Source: Rhizophagus clarus
Taxonomy: Eukaryota; Glomeromycota; Glomeromycetes; Glomerales; Glomeraceae
Direction: 5' to 3'
Length of the DNA: 64,000 nt
NCBI GenBank assembly: GCA_015698045.1
Contig: BLAL01000034.1
Span: 1,364,001-1,428,000, forward strand
The notes under the pieces are model-generated. The model saw only the letters and a list, made by a program, of their open reading frames with translations, was not told the DNA's origin and did not search any database. Positions within the stretch are counted from its first letter, which is position 1. Every line of letters begins with the position of its first letter. Below are positions 30,852-43,734 of the stretch, piece by piece. Made by a program: the position numbers and the translations under genes.

Positions 30852-31481
30852 ATGGTTGATGATTCAGTTGATACCTCATTATTAAATAATGGTATAATAT
30901 TTAGTCAAAATCCTGTTGATGGTGAATTAGATTATTATTGGGATAATGAATTGGAAATTTGTTCTCCTTCTTTAATGCCTGAAAATGTCACCATTAATGA
31001 ATTTTCTGGTGATTCAATAGATTTAGAAGAAAAATATTTTCAATATATGGCCAATTTATTGAATAAACGAGAACATCATGATGTTGTTGCACAAAATGAA
31101 TTTCAATCTTATATCTCATCCAAAAAAGAAAATGATGAAATTGACGTGAATGATGAATCTTTGGATGATTTGATTAAAGAAATGATCGAATCATTAAATG
31201 ATAATCAGGAATCAAAAGAACAACAAGAAGAACAAGAGGAACAAGAGGAACAAGAGGAACAAGAAGAATTAGAAGATCCACCTTCTCCAACGTCCCCACG
31301 TGATCCAGAAAGAGATGGTCCAGTTTTAAGTGAAGAGGAAGAGGATACGGAAGAAGGTGGTCTTCATAGACTCGAACATGATCCAGCATTTCAAGATGAA
31401 GCAGGCTTAATGTATGGGGATTATTCAAGAGGCAGAATTTGGCAAGATGATGAAGGGATGGATCCAATGGAAAATCAGTGA
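30852..31481 (+). CDS. Acidic orphan protein, unknown function
   Basis: Single-exon ORF of 209 aa starting MVDDSVDTSLLNNGIIFSQN. I recognise no family. It is strongly acidic: an EEQ repeat tract (five near-exact copies within about residues 120-139) is followed by LEDPPSPTSPRDPERDGP, another Glu-rich run, and a C-terminal part with more balanced composition (LHRLEHDPAFQDEAGLMYGD then YSRGRIWQDDEGMDPMENQ). The residues near 60-75 (LEEKYFQYMANLLNKREH) could form a helix. No signal peptide or membrane span. Codon use resembles its neighbours and CT-rich DNA precedes the ATG, so I take it as a real gene. It might be a transcriptional or chromatin-associated acidic protein, but that is a guess. 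Confidence 0.6.
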   Translation: MVDDSVDTSLLNNGIIFSQNPVDGELDYYWDNELEICSPSLMPENVTINEFSGDSIDLEEKYFQYMANLLNKREHHDVVAQNEFQSYISSKKENDEIDVNDESLDDLIKEMIESLNDNQESKEQQEEQEEQEEQEEQEELEDPPSPTSPRDPERDGPVLSEEEEDTEEGGLHRLEHDPAFQDEAGLMYGDYSRGRIWQDDEGMDPMENQ

Positions 31482-31715
31482 TATGTTTTTTATTTTATAT
31501 TAACCTATTATTATTATAATTATTTAATTTTATATTCTAAATGTGAAATTTTTTTTTAATAAATTTTATGTGATAATATAAAATGGATAGTAAATCATAA
31601 AGAAATTAAAAACTTTTCTTCCTTTATAGGATGCGCCCTCTTATACAAGATGCATAGATACGCCTCCTTCATAAGGTGTGGTATAAAAAAAAAAAAAATT
31701 ATCAATTAATATAAA

Positions 31716-31765
<50 letters not shown>

Positions 31766-32561
31766 TTTTTATCTTTCAAGTAAATGACAAGCCGTTTACC
31801 CTGCATTCAAATATTTACAATAAATAAATAACAACCCTTTTAAAATATCACATATATAATTATCACACTATTAAAGGAAGGATTCTTCACCGATAAAGAA
31901 TATTTGACTAAATTGAAAAAAAAAAAAAATTTTCCACATTTAAAACTTCCCGGTCCCGGACCCTCACTTTTTACCGCATATGTGTTCATAGTGTTCATAT
32001 GTTCATGTTGTGTTCTTTAAAAAAGTAAATAAATCTCGATAAAGTTTCATATCGGTGGTCGATTTAAATTGTTCAACAAAAACATTCCAATAAATACAAC
32101 ATTCAGGTTAGCCTAAAATTAAGTAATCAAAAAATTTTGGGATCCTTTTTTTTGTAACACAACATTTATTTTCAAGTTACTTGGCCAATAAAAAAACTAT
32201 TAATGCAAAAATGATTCAAGCATCGATCGAATGAAAAAAAAAAGAAGAAATAATCTTAAACTGCGGAAAGGAGAGAAAATTAAACTGGTCAACGATCATT
32301 GACCGTTAATAGTAAAGTGCCCTAAAGATCACTTTTTAAATCGTTTCAAAATATAATAACAATTTTCGGATTACCAAATTTCGAAACTCATTGTTCTTTT
32401 TTGATGATTTTCTGAATTGCATGTGATAAAAGATGATGTGATTGTATAATATATACATTTATTGAAAATTTATTATTTTAGATAACAGGAAAATGTAGTG
32501 TTATATATAATGATTAACGAATTACTTAATTATTATAATATACTGTAATAATATAATAAAC

Positions 32562-32562
32562 A

Positions 32563-32602
<40 letters not shown>

Positions 32603-32630
32603 TATTATTTTTATTATTATTATTATATTA
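32562..32630. repeat. (ATT)n microsatellite
   Basis: Almost uninterrupted TTA/ATT trinucleotides for about 65 bp, with two small interruptions near 32600-32610. Confidence 0.85.
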
Positions 32631-33070
32631 TATATTATCTATTATAAAAATGCAATGCAGTGTAATATGATGATTTTTAATTTTTCACCTTTACAACTAA
32701 AAAGTTTTTTAAAACGGTTTTTAATTCTAAAAATCCTTTTTTAGATCGATTGGACACTGCTTCAATGAAATTACATAATTATGCTATACTGTAAAAAGAA
32801 AAAAAAAAAAAAAAATACAGTAAATACTGTAACAAATTTTCACAAAACTTCTACGATGGGTTAATCTCTTCTGAAGAATGTCTTTATAAAAAAAAAAAGA
32901 CGAAAATTCTTGGCTTATAAAGATCAGAATTTCCGATGCATAAAATATCCGGCGTAGCGAATCAATCAACTAATCAACTTATCAACTGCATATAAGGCTT
33001 TGATTTATTATTCATTATGCTTAACATTTTGTTTACGTAGAATAATATTTTTTTTTTCGATACACACGTA

Positions 33071-33150
33071 ATACAACCGTATACAACGGATTACAACGGA
33101 TTACAACGGATTACAGCGAATTACAGCGAATTACAGCGAATTACAATGTA
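33071..33150. repeat. 10-bp minisatellite, eight units in two blocks
   Basis: Consecutive 10-mers: two diverged leading units, then TTACAACGGA repeated, then TTACAGCGAA three times, then a diverged trailing unit. The unit is exactly 10 bp throughout. The two internal variants are segregated into blocks, as expected from stepwise local amplification. Confidence 0.85.
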
Positions 33151-33770
33151 ATATTCAATTTTTAATTTAACTAGGTACCTTTTTTTTTTTTTTTTTGATT
33201 TATTAGGTTTTATCTATGATATCTTATCATTCATTATAACTTTTTTTGAAGACAATATAAAAAATATTTTTTTAAACAATTATTATTAAGTTCCAAATTT
33301 TCAGCCAGATGTACATTTAAGTCAGGTGGCGTGATTTATAACGCAGAATTCAAAAAAGGCTTGTTGTGATTTGTAATCATGTTTGGCATGGTAGCTTTAC
33401 GTGTGAACATATGCAATTTTTTTTTTTCGGACCATCCGAAAACAGGTTCCTTTTTATTTTAATGCATATTTTTGATTATTTTTTATCTTATGATAGGATT
33501 ATCTACAACAAACAATTCGTTCAAAAATAATAGGTTAATTTAATATTCTTATTTTTAGTTTCACTAATACTAAAAAATAATTTAAATCTATATATTTTGT
33601 ATATCACATATATATATATATATTTATTGTCACATAATCACTTACCATATACATAATTTGATCTGTCAAAAGATTATCCGTTCGTTGTTCTGTCATGAAA
33701 GAGATCGCCTTTTTTTTAAAAAAAAAAAAATAAAAATTAAAAAATAAAATGAAATTAGGGGGAGGGGGTC

Positions 33771-33805
<35 letters not shown>

Positions 33806-34359
33806 TCCCCAAACATCCCCAAACAGGAATTCCCCCAAATTTGAAATTTTTATTTATTTATTTTTCAACAATTAAATTTTTAAATTATGACGGTTAAAAT
33901 TTACCCGATATTTTTTCGATTACGAAACAATTACCTAATTTTTTCTAACTTTAAAATCTCGTTACAAACGTATTTTTTTAAGGGGGGAGGGATGGTAACA
34001 TTTTTTTTTTTACCCCTCACCCCAATTTGTGAAGATCTTTGGGAAACCACCTTTTTTTTTTGTTTCAACTTTTGGAAATTATACAATCGAATATATAATA
34101 TATATATATAATAAATAATTGAATAAATAAATTGAATAAATTGAATCAATAAATTGAATAAAAATAATTGGATATATAATTTAATTAAGAATTTTTTAAA
34201 AAAAAATAAATAAATAAATAAATAAATAACTAAATAAATGGAAGGTTTTCTATTTCTTTCACCAAGTACGGATATGATTTAAAATTGAACGTGTTTTCCT
34301 TCCTTTAACGTACATTTTTTATTGCAAAACAAGTAACTTAGCGTGAATTATAATATGGT

Positions 34360-35130
34360 ACATACGCACAACTACGTATCATACTTAACTTTATTCGTTA
34401 TCAGGATAGATTACGCACGAAAAATTTTTGACTACCTATATTTGGATTAATTCAATAATAAATAATTTTTTTAAACCCGAGCTTCTCCCCGTGATCAATA
34501 AATATCTCTGAAAGTGCAAGAAATCCAAGCAAGTATAAACTTAATAACTAATTTTATATTATATATTATATAAGATAGATTAGATTATATTTAACTTTAT
34601 TCTCCTCTTTAATAGCTTTAATAGTCATAATAATCGTGTAATTCTCTCAATGGTCGTGAAAATATGTACCGGTAAGTATGTAAGTACTTATTTATGAATC
34701 GTACCGTTACGTGTTGTACGCATCTTGTAATTCGTTGTTAGAATAGATTATGTACGAGATTCCAATCTTTTACTATTTTGACTATTTCCTTTACTATGTA
34801 ATTATTTATTATTATTATTAATCATTGTTTCCTTCTATTTTGATTACATTATCAAGAGTAAATTTAAATCCCGCGATCAAATAAACGTTCATGAAAAATT
34901 CAAGAAGATTCAAGAAATTACAAACTTAATAACCAATTATAGTTATATAATGCTATATGAGATAATCCCATGCGCGCAAAAGTATGTAATTCGTTGATAG
35001 AATTTGATTACGTACAAAAAAAACCAATCTTTACTACCTTGTTTGATTATTTAATCAATTGTTTTTTTATTCTTGATTACATTATCATTTATATCCGAGT
35101 GTTTTCCGCGTATCATTAAAATATCTATCT
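34360..35130. repeat. Three diverged tandem copies of a ~300-bp non-coding unit
   Basis: Copies begin near 34393, 34731 and 34990. Each has 'attcgtt(a/g)t(c/t)ag(g/a)ata(g)att(a)cg(c/t)ac(g/a)a', then 'a.tctttactac/ttt.gacta'. In the first two a 'cccg.gatcaa(a)taaa' block follows, and then 'caagaaat(t/c).aa...aaacttaataac(c/t)aat'. Identity is moderate, so the duplication is old. The spacing differs because homopolymer tracts have expanded. Confidence 0.5.
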
Positions 35131-36106
35131 TTATTTATTATCATATATTTGTTTTATTAACACGAAAAAAAAAAAAACTTGTTTATCTTTGCTATATTTG
35201 GGGTTGAGATAATCCTTTCAATAGTTGGTCAACAATTGTACGCGCAAAGCCGCAAAGCGCATATACCTGATACGTCTACTTATACATTACATACAAAGGA
35301 TTTAAATATCTTCTTTATTTAATGATTTATTATTATTAATTATTATTCCTATATTTAGAATATGTTGTTATTAAAAAGGCCAAGAATGAATAATAAATAA
35401 TAAATTTATAATTTGGTATCTTTTTTTTTTTTCTTGTAGATCCGAGTAACCAATATCAAAATCTAAGAAAAAAATCAAAAGAACAATAATAACATAACAG
35501 TGATACTTTTATATGCGTGAATATATGTATGTATTGTTATATTCTATTATTATTATACAATATATATAATGTATATTTCATATTATATAAACACGTAAAA
35601 AATTGTTGTCCATCTTGTCCATCTTTGCTATATTCGGCGTGGAGTTGTTTGTTTGAAGAAAGATAATCGAAAGCATAAATATATATTAAGAATTGATCTG
35701 AAGTTTGAATTATAATAATAAAGGTTAAGTTTTTAAAAAAAATCAGGTTTTTCTTTCGGAATTTTGCGAAACTTAAGTGGTTAAATTAATTGATAATCAA
35801 ATAATTTTTTTATTATCGGATGAACCTATTTGAACTATTTTTAAAAAAAAAAAGAGACAAAGACTGATTTTCATCAAAATTTAATTTAAAAGATTTTCCA
35901 CGTTTTTTTATTTAAATCGTCAAAACAATTTATTTGTGGCTTAGAATCAAATATATATATTAATTACATATATATATATATATCACATAAGAAATTATCT
36001 AATACAGTATATTATTTATTTTATTTATTTATTTATTTATTTTTTTTTTACAATTATAAAAAAATTACGCCTTTTTTTTTTTTTTTTAGTAGAAAAAATT
36101 TCCCGA

Positions 36107-36137
<31 letters not shown>

Positions 36138-39100
36138 CAATCTTTTTTAAGTAATTTGTTTAAAACCAAGCCCTGATTCATTCCTTTTTTAATTTAAACC
36201 TTGGGAAAAAAATTCGGGTGATAATTTTTTTTCGTTTCAAAAAAAAAAAAAAAAACCTAACCCATTTTCAGTAATTAATTACAAAAAAAAGATATACATA
36301 ATGAAATTTTTTTAAAGGGAAATTGTTCGGTAAATTTCGGTATGATTGAATCGATTACATGCTTTAAAAAATTTCTCGGGTTTGAACGAAATGATTTTGT
36401 AGATCAAAAAGTTAAAAGATAATATGTATGTACATCCCTTTCTTATACTTCTTGTACGAACATTTAAATTGTAAATCAAAGGGAAATCCCGCGGATAAAG
36501 TGGATTGGTTTCTCTTTTTAAATAAATATTAATAATAAATGAAATGTTAACTAACCACAATAATCTATTCGTAAATCCGTGGAAAAATTATACATCCGAT
36601 CTTTTATCACGTGATTCAGGGTGCAAGATGATTGTCAACCGGCATTTAATGAATTAATTCCGGTCAAAATTTTTGAAAATTACGAAAAAAAAATCGTTAA
36701 GGTCTTGAAAAAAAAAAAAAAAAAAAAAAAATTTTATTTTAAAATATTTTAATAAAAAATTATTAAAATAAAAACTATAATAATAATAAAATTATTAATC
36801 AAGATGATTTTATTATTGTAATATTATATCATGATAGGTTAACCAATCAATTATTTTTCCGCTGTTTTCCGCTTTATTTAGAAATCTTGTTTTTTTTTTG
36901 TTCAAGTTTATCTGATGTTACAATGACAATCAATTTCGGGTAACCATAATCGAATTTTATCTTTCATTAACCATAAAAAGTCATTTACTCAATTTATTTT
37001 GTTATATGGTTAATTAAGTAATAATTTTATTAATTTAGAGGTAATTAAAATTTGACGGATAATATTTATTGGATGGATTGGACTTACAAGAGATAAAGAT
37101 ATTCTCTTAAATAACTGATATATTCATATCAACTGATAATGATCTTATCCAATCGTTCATATCATTAAAACTGTTCTTATCCAATAAAAACCAAACTTAC
37201 AGGAGTGGTGTATCAATGTACACTAATTAATGGGACCAACCACCAATGGTCTCCGACTCTAATCCTAATGGCCTCTGAACGATAACCCAGTCCTAATAAC
37301 TTAATCCCTATGGTCTAAACCTAATCCCTATGACCTAAAATTATCTTCATAAATTTTCAATGAACATCCCTAAAAAAAGTATTTGATTGCCTTAATGATG
37401 CTGGATTAGAATTGCATCAATCGGATTGACCTTTCTGGGGCAACACTTGATTATATCAGATCCCATCCTTTCTAGGGAGAGTATCATAACAAAGAACTAT
37501 GAACCCATTTTTTCAAAAAATTAATGATAGATCTTTTTTAAACAGCAAATAAAAAAATGAGATAATAATAAACTTGCAGACAGTAAAATTCCGTTATGGG
37601 GTATTCCGCAGTTTCATCTCTATCATTTCATCCGTTTCCATATATTTAACCAAATCTGTCAATATCAATAGCTTTTAAATGCAAATATGAAGTGCATGAA
37701 AGAATGACATCATATGAAAGGGAAACACTGCTTACGGAAATGCCATCGTGACAACAAAAACTGCTTACGGAAATTGCTATATCGTCATGATATCATCACA
37801 TTATATAATAAAGGTTATGTAATATATATTGACGCAATTATTACGACAATTCATAACACTTTACACTAATGACTTACCTTAAAATTCACCCATTCACATG
37901 TTCATACATGCTTTATCCAAATTCTTCCTCTCTTTCTCTCTCTCTCTTTTCTTTTCAATCGAAATTTGTAAAACCTTAATCTGTTGAACATGAGTAAATC
38001 TAGATCCTTTAAAACCGGATAAATATTTTCTCGCTATAAAAAGATCAACGGAAATAAAACGAAAGTAGAAAAAAAAAGTTTTTTTTATCCATATATAGTT
38101 TCATCTTTCAAAGTTATTAAGATCGATCAGATCAGTTAAACTATATATGGAATTTAATATTTTATGTTCACATGCAGATTTATTATATTTGTGATTACGT
38201 AAATTTTGTGTTGTTTACCGAGTTTACCGAATTTTCCAGTTTAAAATTCGATCACCTTTTAATCATAAAAACTTTGAAATAAAACAATGGATAATAATTG
38301 TATTATACAACTTTGTTTAAAAGTGTTGGAAAGAAAAGAGAGGAAATGAAGAGTGAAGATTAATAAATTGGATATACAAGATCATCGACCGAGATCTGTG
38401 AGTGGTACGAGAAAATTTTTATTCGAAAGAAAGAAGAAAGAAGAAAAAAAGAAGAAAAAGAAAGAAAAAGATAAAGAAAAAAAGGAAAAAAAGAGGAAAA
38501 AAAAAGGAAAATTAAAATAAAGTAAATAATATATTCGGAACAATGTTCGGAAAGCATCTTATAAAAAAAATTGTATACGTATATTGATGTTAATCGATGA
38601 TAACCTAATCGTAAAAAAAAAGTTACATAATGATTTTTAACCGGGTAACGTAAGAAATTATATACTCTTAAGAATAATATGAATATATATATTATATAAA
38701 TTGAAAATCTGTTTCATAGGAACATTTAATCATTGGTTGTGGATCATAGTTACAGAAGTAAATCTTACAGTTGTTAAGGGTGTACAATATATAAATTTGA
38801 TAATGAACGAAAAAAAAGTAATTATGTTTGTTTGAAATGTTTAATCATATGATTTTGAAATGTCCGCTACTTTTGATTAAGTAAGTAATATTATCAAATT
38901 ATTTCGTGATTTTTAGTTGATTAACAACTATAATTTATCCCCCTTAATTACCTTAATTAATTACGAGAACTAAGGAATATATATTTAATATAATCGACAA
39001 TTTAGAACTGCGGGAAACAGTTCATCGTTTTCTCTTCATCGATCGAAATTTACAATTTGATTTGATTTTTTTTTTTTTTTAAAAAAAAAAAAAATGATGA

Positions 39101-41138
39101 CATTATCATATGATATCGTAAAAAAAATTTTTTTTAATGGATACTTATTTAGAAAAAAAAAACAAATAATTTTTTTTTTTTTTGGTAAAATAAATCAATG
39201 AACGTGAAAAGAAAAAAAAAAAAAAAAAAAATTTCAATATAACCGTTTAGAGAGATAATGCAAGAAGATCATAAGTTAAAGAAAAAAAATATATATACTT
39301 GGAATTTAACAGATTTATAATAAAATTGTTTTTTTTACGTAATATTTTATCTGAGCATTACTAAATCAAACCAATGATTTCTTAAATCCAATCGTTCAAT
39401 AGTTTCAACATATTACTTTTTTTGTACTTGAGTTGCCGAAACAAAGGATTGAAATTTCATTTGTTGAAATTTTAATCAATAGAATTGTTTTATGTCGTTT
39501 TTTGGGGAACCGATGCGCTTACGTAATCCGACCAATCCTAACTTTAAATATTTATCATAATAAAAAAATTTTTTTTTTTTTTTATTTAAAATATGTCAAT
39601 TTAAAATAGGAATCCCCAATTTAATTATAGGTTGCGGAATCTCTATAATAGGTAATAATAATTGTTAGTGACTGGAAAATCTTGAATTGAAACTGATCCT
39701 GAAGAGAAATCTTACGTAACATATCACAATTGTATTACTTAATCTAGCTAATCAATCATCATTTTTAACAGTTAATGTGTAAGGAATTTATTAAAGACTT
39801 ACAAATATGTTAATTTTTTGGTTTTTCGGCCTAAATCGAAAGGATCAGCTGAAATTATTCAAAGTCATGTGAGTTATAATTTACGTCATTGACTTGACGT
39901 GTGACGTAACAATTTTTGGTCATAATAGATAATATATAGTATATTTACGCTTAAGGAATAAGGAGTATTCCTGTTTTCAGTAATTGAGTAATTCACTTTA
40001 TAATCTAAAATTTTAATTGTCATTCCCTCATGTATACCATTTTTCTATCTTGAAAGATTGAGTTTTGTAAATCTATAAAATCCAGAGTATGTGCTGATAG
40101 CTCTTCCTCGTTTAATGATATGATATTACCTAATTGAAGAAATATTTACTACTTCACACAATTTACACATTTCATAAAAGTCTACGAATGTGAAGTTATT
40201 GACATGACGTTCAAAAATTTGATGTGACTGTAAAGAATTCAAAAAAAGTTTACATCCCTAAGATATAAAGTGCCGGTACACTTTATCGTATTTTGTCTCG
40301 CTCCATGAAATTGACTACGTTATCAGTAATGATGAACGCGTAATTATCTATCTATCTTATCAGAGTTGCGTAATATTTCAAATGATAATCTCCATCGAAA
40401 CAATAATAACATGTATGGTATAATTTAATTCAAAACAATGGTATTATTTATCTATCTTCAAACAATCAATTTTTTCACGCGTTATTATTAGTCCATTGTT
40501 TTATATATCCAATTCAGGGTTTGAATAAAATATATTCTCTTTATATACAAATTAAGTGTTAGATATGGAGATAATTAAAATACAATCATTGCTTTTTTCT
40601 TTGTATTCCTTAATAGATTATCATTTGAAATAAAAGAATAACTTTCCTCTTCTTGATAATTAAGTTAAATAATGAGTTTTTGGAATTATATTAAATTTTT
40701 TATTGGATGTTGACTTTTTTAATGAAGAAAAATCGGGAAATTAAATTATTAAATAATTTTCACAATTGTCTTTTACGCTCATTTCCATAAATAATTAAAT
40801 AAAAATCATCACAATTGAGGACAAGAATCACGAATTCCCTTTTCATATAATAGGACAAAAAGAATTTTTGGAAGGTTTCAAACGAAAACCTTTAATTATT
40901 TTGATCCATATGTAATCTTACGTATATATGTTTACTATCTTAAAGAACTATATTTATTGTATACTTTTTATTGGTTGATCCTTTCTCCCTTCAAAGAGTA
41001 TAAGTTCAACTTTAATTTTATCATTTTTCCCTTTCTGTTTTTAAAAATTCTTTTTATCAATATTATTACTTTTCATTTATTATTAATATTTTTTTTTTTT
41101 CTTTCTTTTTTTTTTGTTTATTATTACGAAAAAAAAAA

Positions 41139-42152
41139 ATGGATGAGGCTGCCAGAAAAAAATATTGTCGTCTCTTAATGTTTGACGTTCCTCCTCCTTC
41201 AAATAAATCCTCTTTAAATACCGTAGAAATGCCTCTTATGATAGATTCTACAACTTCTTTAGAAAATAGTTCTATTAGAACTCAAGATAATTTTGTCTTT
41301 ACATCATTCGTTGAACCGATCAGGGTGAAACCTCAATCATCTTATAATAATCAAATAAAAAATAAAAAATCTTCTACTACTACTTCTACTTCCATTTCAT
41401 CAAATAAAAGATTTTATGATGATTTTACTACCTCTTATGGTGAAATTATTGAAAATAATATAAATCATGTAATTATTGATGAAAGTTATCATCAAATTCA
41501 ACAGACGATCGAGAAAACTCCAAGACCTCCAAATGCTTTCATTTTATATCGTCGTGCTAAACAACCGTTGATCACTAAAGAACGTGGTAATATTTCTAAT
41601 GCGAAAATTTCAAAATTATTGGCAAAAATGTGGAGGAATGAATCAGAGGAAGAAAAATTACATTGGCAAAAAATTGCTGATAGAAAAAAAATGGAACATA
41701 TGGAGGCTCATCCTGGTTACGTTTATCGTCCTAAAAAACCTATTTCTAATGATAAGAGAAAACGTAGAAAATCTTCCCCATCTAAACAACAAATTTCAAC
41801 TTTAGAAAATACTTGTGTACCCGAATTGGTAACTTCAAATGTTAATTCTTCTGCGATTGATTCGGTTTCTCTTCCATTAGTATTCTACGATAATTCTTCA
41901 TCTTATAATCATTCTTTTCCTTATATCTTCCCTCAAGAATCAATGGTACCTTATTTCTTTCTTGAACAACCTAAAGAAATGAATTTTAATTCTGATGGTG
42001 GATTTAATTTTTTTGAACAATCTTCACAATATTCTCCTTATTTTTTTATAGATTCTCCATATAATACGTGTCAAGATATTTCTCAAGAACAATTGATGAT
42101 TACAAACGGTTTCATTCCGTTCAATTGTGATCCTATGTTCAATTTTTCATAG
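41139..42152 (+). CDS. HMG-box protein of the MATA_HMG type
   Basis: Single exon, 337 aa. A sequence-specific HMG box lies at about residues 128-200: PRPPNAFILYRRAKQPLITK, then NISNAKISKLLAKMWRNES and KLHWQKIADRKKMEHMEAHP, with GYVYRPKKP closing it. The PRPPNAFILYR opening and the HPGYVYRPKK end are those of fungal mating-type/Ste11-like MATA_HMG proteins. A basic NLS-like KRKRRKSSPSK follows. The flanks are Ser/Asn/Pro/Tyr-rich and look disordered; the C-terminal third (NYNHSFPYIFPQESMVPYFF-like, many Phe, Tyr and Pro) could be an activation region. AM fungi carry large families of such genes, most without a known role in mating. The gene sits alone after a 9.7-kb desert. Confidence 0.9.
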   Translation: MDEAARKKYCRLLMFDVPPPSNKSSLNTVEMPLMIDSTTSLENSSIRTQDNFVFTSFVEPIRVKPQSSYNNQIKNKKSSTTTSTSISSNKRFYDDFTTSYGEIIENNINHVIIDESYHQIQQTIEKTPRPPNAFILYRRAKQPLITKERGNISNAKISKLLAKMWRNESEEEKLHWQKIADRKKMEHMEAHPGYVYRPKKPISNDKRKRRKSSPSKQQISTLENTCVPELVTSNVNSSAIDSVSLPLVFYDNSSSYNHSFPYIFPQESMVPYFFLEQPKEMNFNSDGGFNFFEQSSQYSPYFFIDSPYNTCQDISQEQLMITNGFIPFNCDPMFNFS

Positions 42153-42571
42153 TTTAAAAAGGAATCTTTTATTATTATTATTTTATAGTTTTTAAGAGAA
42201 TATATTTTTTTCGCTTTATATATATAATCTTTTTTTTTAGAACGAAATCTTTTTTTTTTTTTTTAAAAAAAAAAAAATATTGTATATTTACTATTTTTAT
42301 ATAATAAAACTTTTATCATTTAGGATTATTATTTATATATGTATTATCATGTAAGAAATTAATTAATAAATGATTTGTTATGCAGCAAAGCGTCTAGTCA
42401 TTCATCCTTAAAAGATAGCAATGCATTTAATCATTCACCCTGGAAAGTAAAAATTCCGATAAACATTCACGAATTCTGTACTGATTAGCAATTGACTTTA
42501 ATAAATTATTTACCGAGATTATTTTGACCGATAAAAAGAACAAAAGAACATAATAAACTGTATACTTGTCA
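42153..42571. terminator. Shared 3' region of the HMG-box and carbonic anhydrase genes
   Basis: 419 bp between two converging stop codons. AT-rich with homopolymer T/A around 42248-42280 and an aataaa near 42302-42307 that could serve the HMG-box transcript. Nothing else seen. Confidence 0.4.
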
Positions 42572-43442
42572 TTAACAATTATATCTATAAATTTCACTTA
42601 AATCCTGTTTACTACTAACATCAACCTCTAAATCCTTCAATAATCCTGTGTCAAGTTGATAAACCCATCCATGAATTGTTAATTTTCTACCATCAGTCCA
42701 TGCTTTTTGAACAATATCTGTAGCAGAAATATTTCGAACTTGTTTTTTAACATTTAATTCCACAAGTAAATCTGACTTTTCCTTGTCGTCCCCGCAGGAT
42801 TCCACTGAACTTTTGTTATGTAGATAAACATCTTTAATGTTTCTTAACCAGTTATCGACCAAACCGTTTATATTGTGTCCCATTGAACCTAATACTCCAC
42901 CACATCCATAATGTCCTATATAAAAATAAGATACATAAATTCAAATATTCAAATTTACGTTGAAAATTTGTTTTTTTTACTCATATATATATTTACCACA
43001 TACGACGACATGTTCAACTTTAAGATGAAGAACTGCATATTCTAACACAGATAACGAATTCAAATCTGCATGATTAAATTGATTCGCAATGTTTCGATGA
43101 ACAAAGATTTCACCAGGTCCCGCTTTAACTATTGTCTCAGCTGGAACTCGAGAATCGGAACAACCTAAATAGAAGATTCGACTTGTTAAATTATGATCAT
43201 GTGCTATATCGACACAAAGATTGGTTCTATTAATTTACCAAACCAAACAATCTTTGGTTGTTGTCCTTTTGATGAATTAATAAAGAAATCTGGATTTTCT
43301 TTAGTAATTGATTCAACCCATTCTCTGTTGTTGTCAAGAAGTTTTTGAAGATTGTTGTCAGCCACTGTTATAATTCATGAATGAAAAGAGAGAAATTGCA
43401 TTAGACTTAATAAAGAAGGATTTACTGCTAGTAGTACTTACT
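42572..43442 (-). CDS. Beta-class carbonic anhydrase, start codon split by an intron
   Basis: Zinc enzyme that interconverts CO2 and bicarbonate. Four minus-strand exons (43442, one base; 43239-43364; 42997-43164; 42572-42915) give 212 aa. Zinc ligands are visible: CSDSR (Cys44, with catalytic-dyad Asp46 and Arg48) and HYGCGGV (His100, Cys103). [14 protein letters not shown] and [20 protein letters not shown] are family-typical. The coding exon that begins TGGCTGACAAC has no in-frame ATG upstream, but its acceptor (ttataacag|TGG) joins in phase to a donor 77 bp away (acaaatA|gtaagt), forming A|TG. An in-frame stop lies just upstream of that A, so the start must be there. No targeting sequence is evident, which suggests a cytosolic enzyme. 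Confidence 0.88.
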
Positions 43443-43734
43443 ATTTGTAAACTATCTATAAAGTTTTGGATGTCGTAATAAAAATTTGAAGAGTGTGAAA
43501 GACAAAAAAAAAGGAAAGTGAAATTTCATGTTAATTTATATTAAAATTGTAACTTATCTGTTATGTACGTTATAATGAGTGTTACATTGATAAATTCTTG
43601 GCGTAAGAGCTTAAAGTGACTCCTTCCCTTTGGAAATTTTTTTAATCAAGTTTATTCTTGATTTAGAAATTTGGCGTATTTATATCTCCCTAGCCTCCCA
43701 ATTTGATTTCTTTATTTATTATCGATTATATCTA

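Larger units (their letters stand above)
31482..41138. other. Long AT-rich gene desert with microsatellites
   Basis: About 9.7 kb with no ORF I can support. It holds many A/T homopolymers (31681-31762, 33774-33802, 36709-36731, 39202-39230), (TTA)n at 32.56-32.63 kb, (AAAT)n-like tracts at about 34210-34230 and 36105-36135, a 10-bp minisatellite and a diverged triplication (both listed separately). Short imprecise repeats of 'taatccctatg' occur at 37260-37335. The final 150 bp are CT-rich and lead into the HMG-box gene. Two ACGCGT hexamers lie at 40335 and 40477. Confidence 0.55.

Noticed and set aside
31174-31467. Leu/Pro-rich open frame opposite the acidic orphan gene
   Set aside because: Antisense of the EEQ and SP-rich coding region.
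38360-38557. Minus-strand Ser/Phe-rich open frame
   Set aside because: Complement of an AAG/AAAG-rich microsatellite; no gene evidence.
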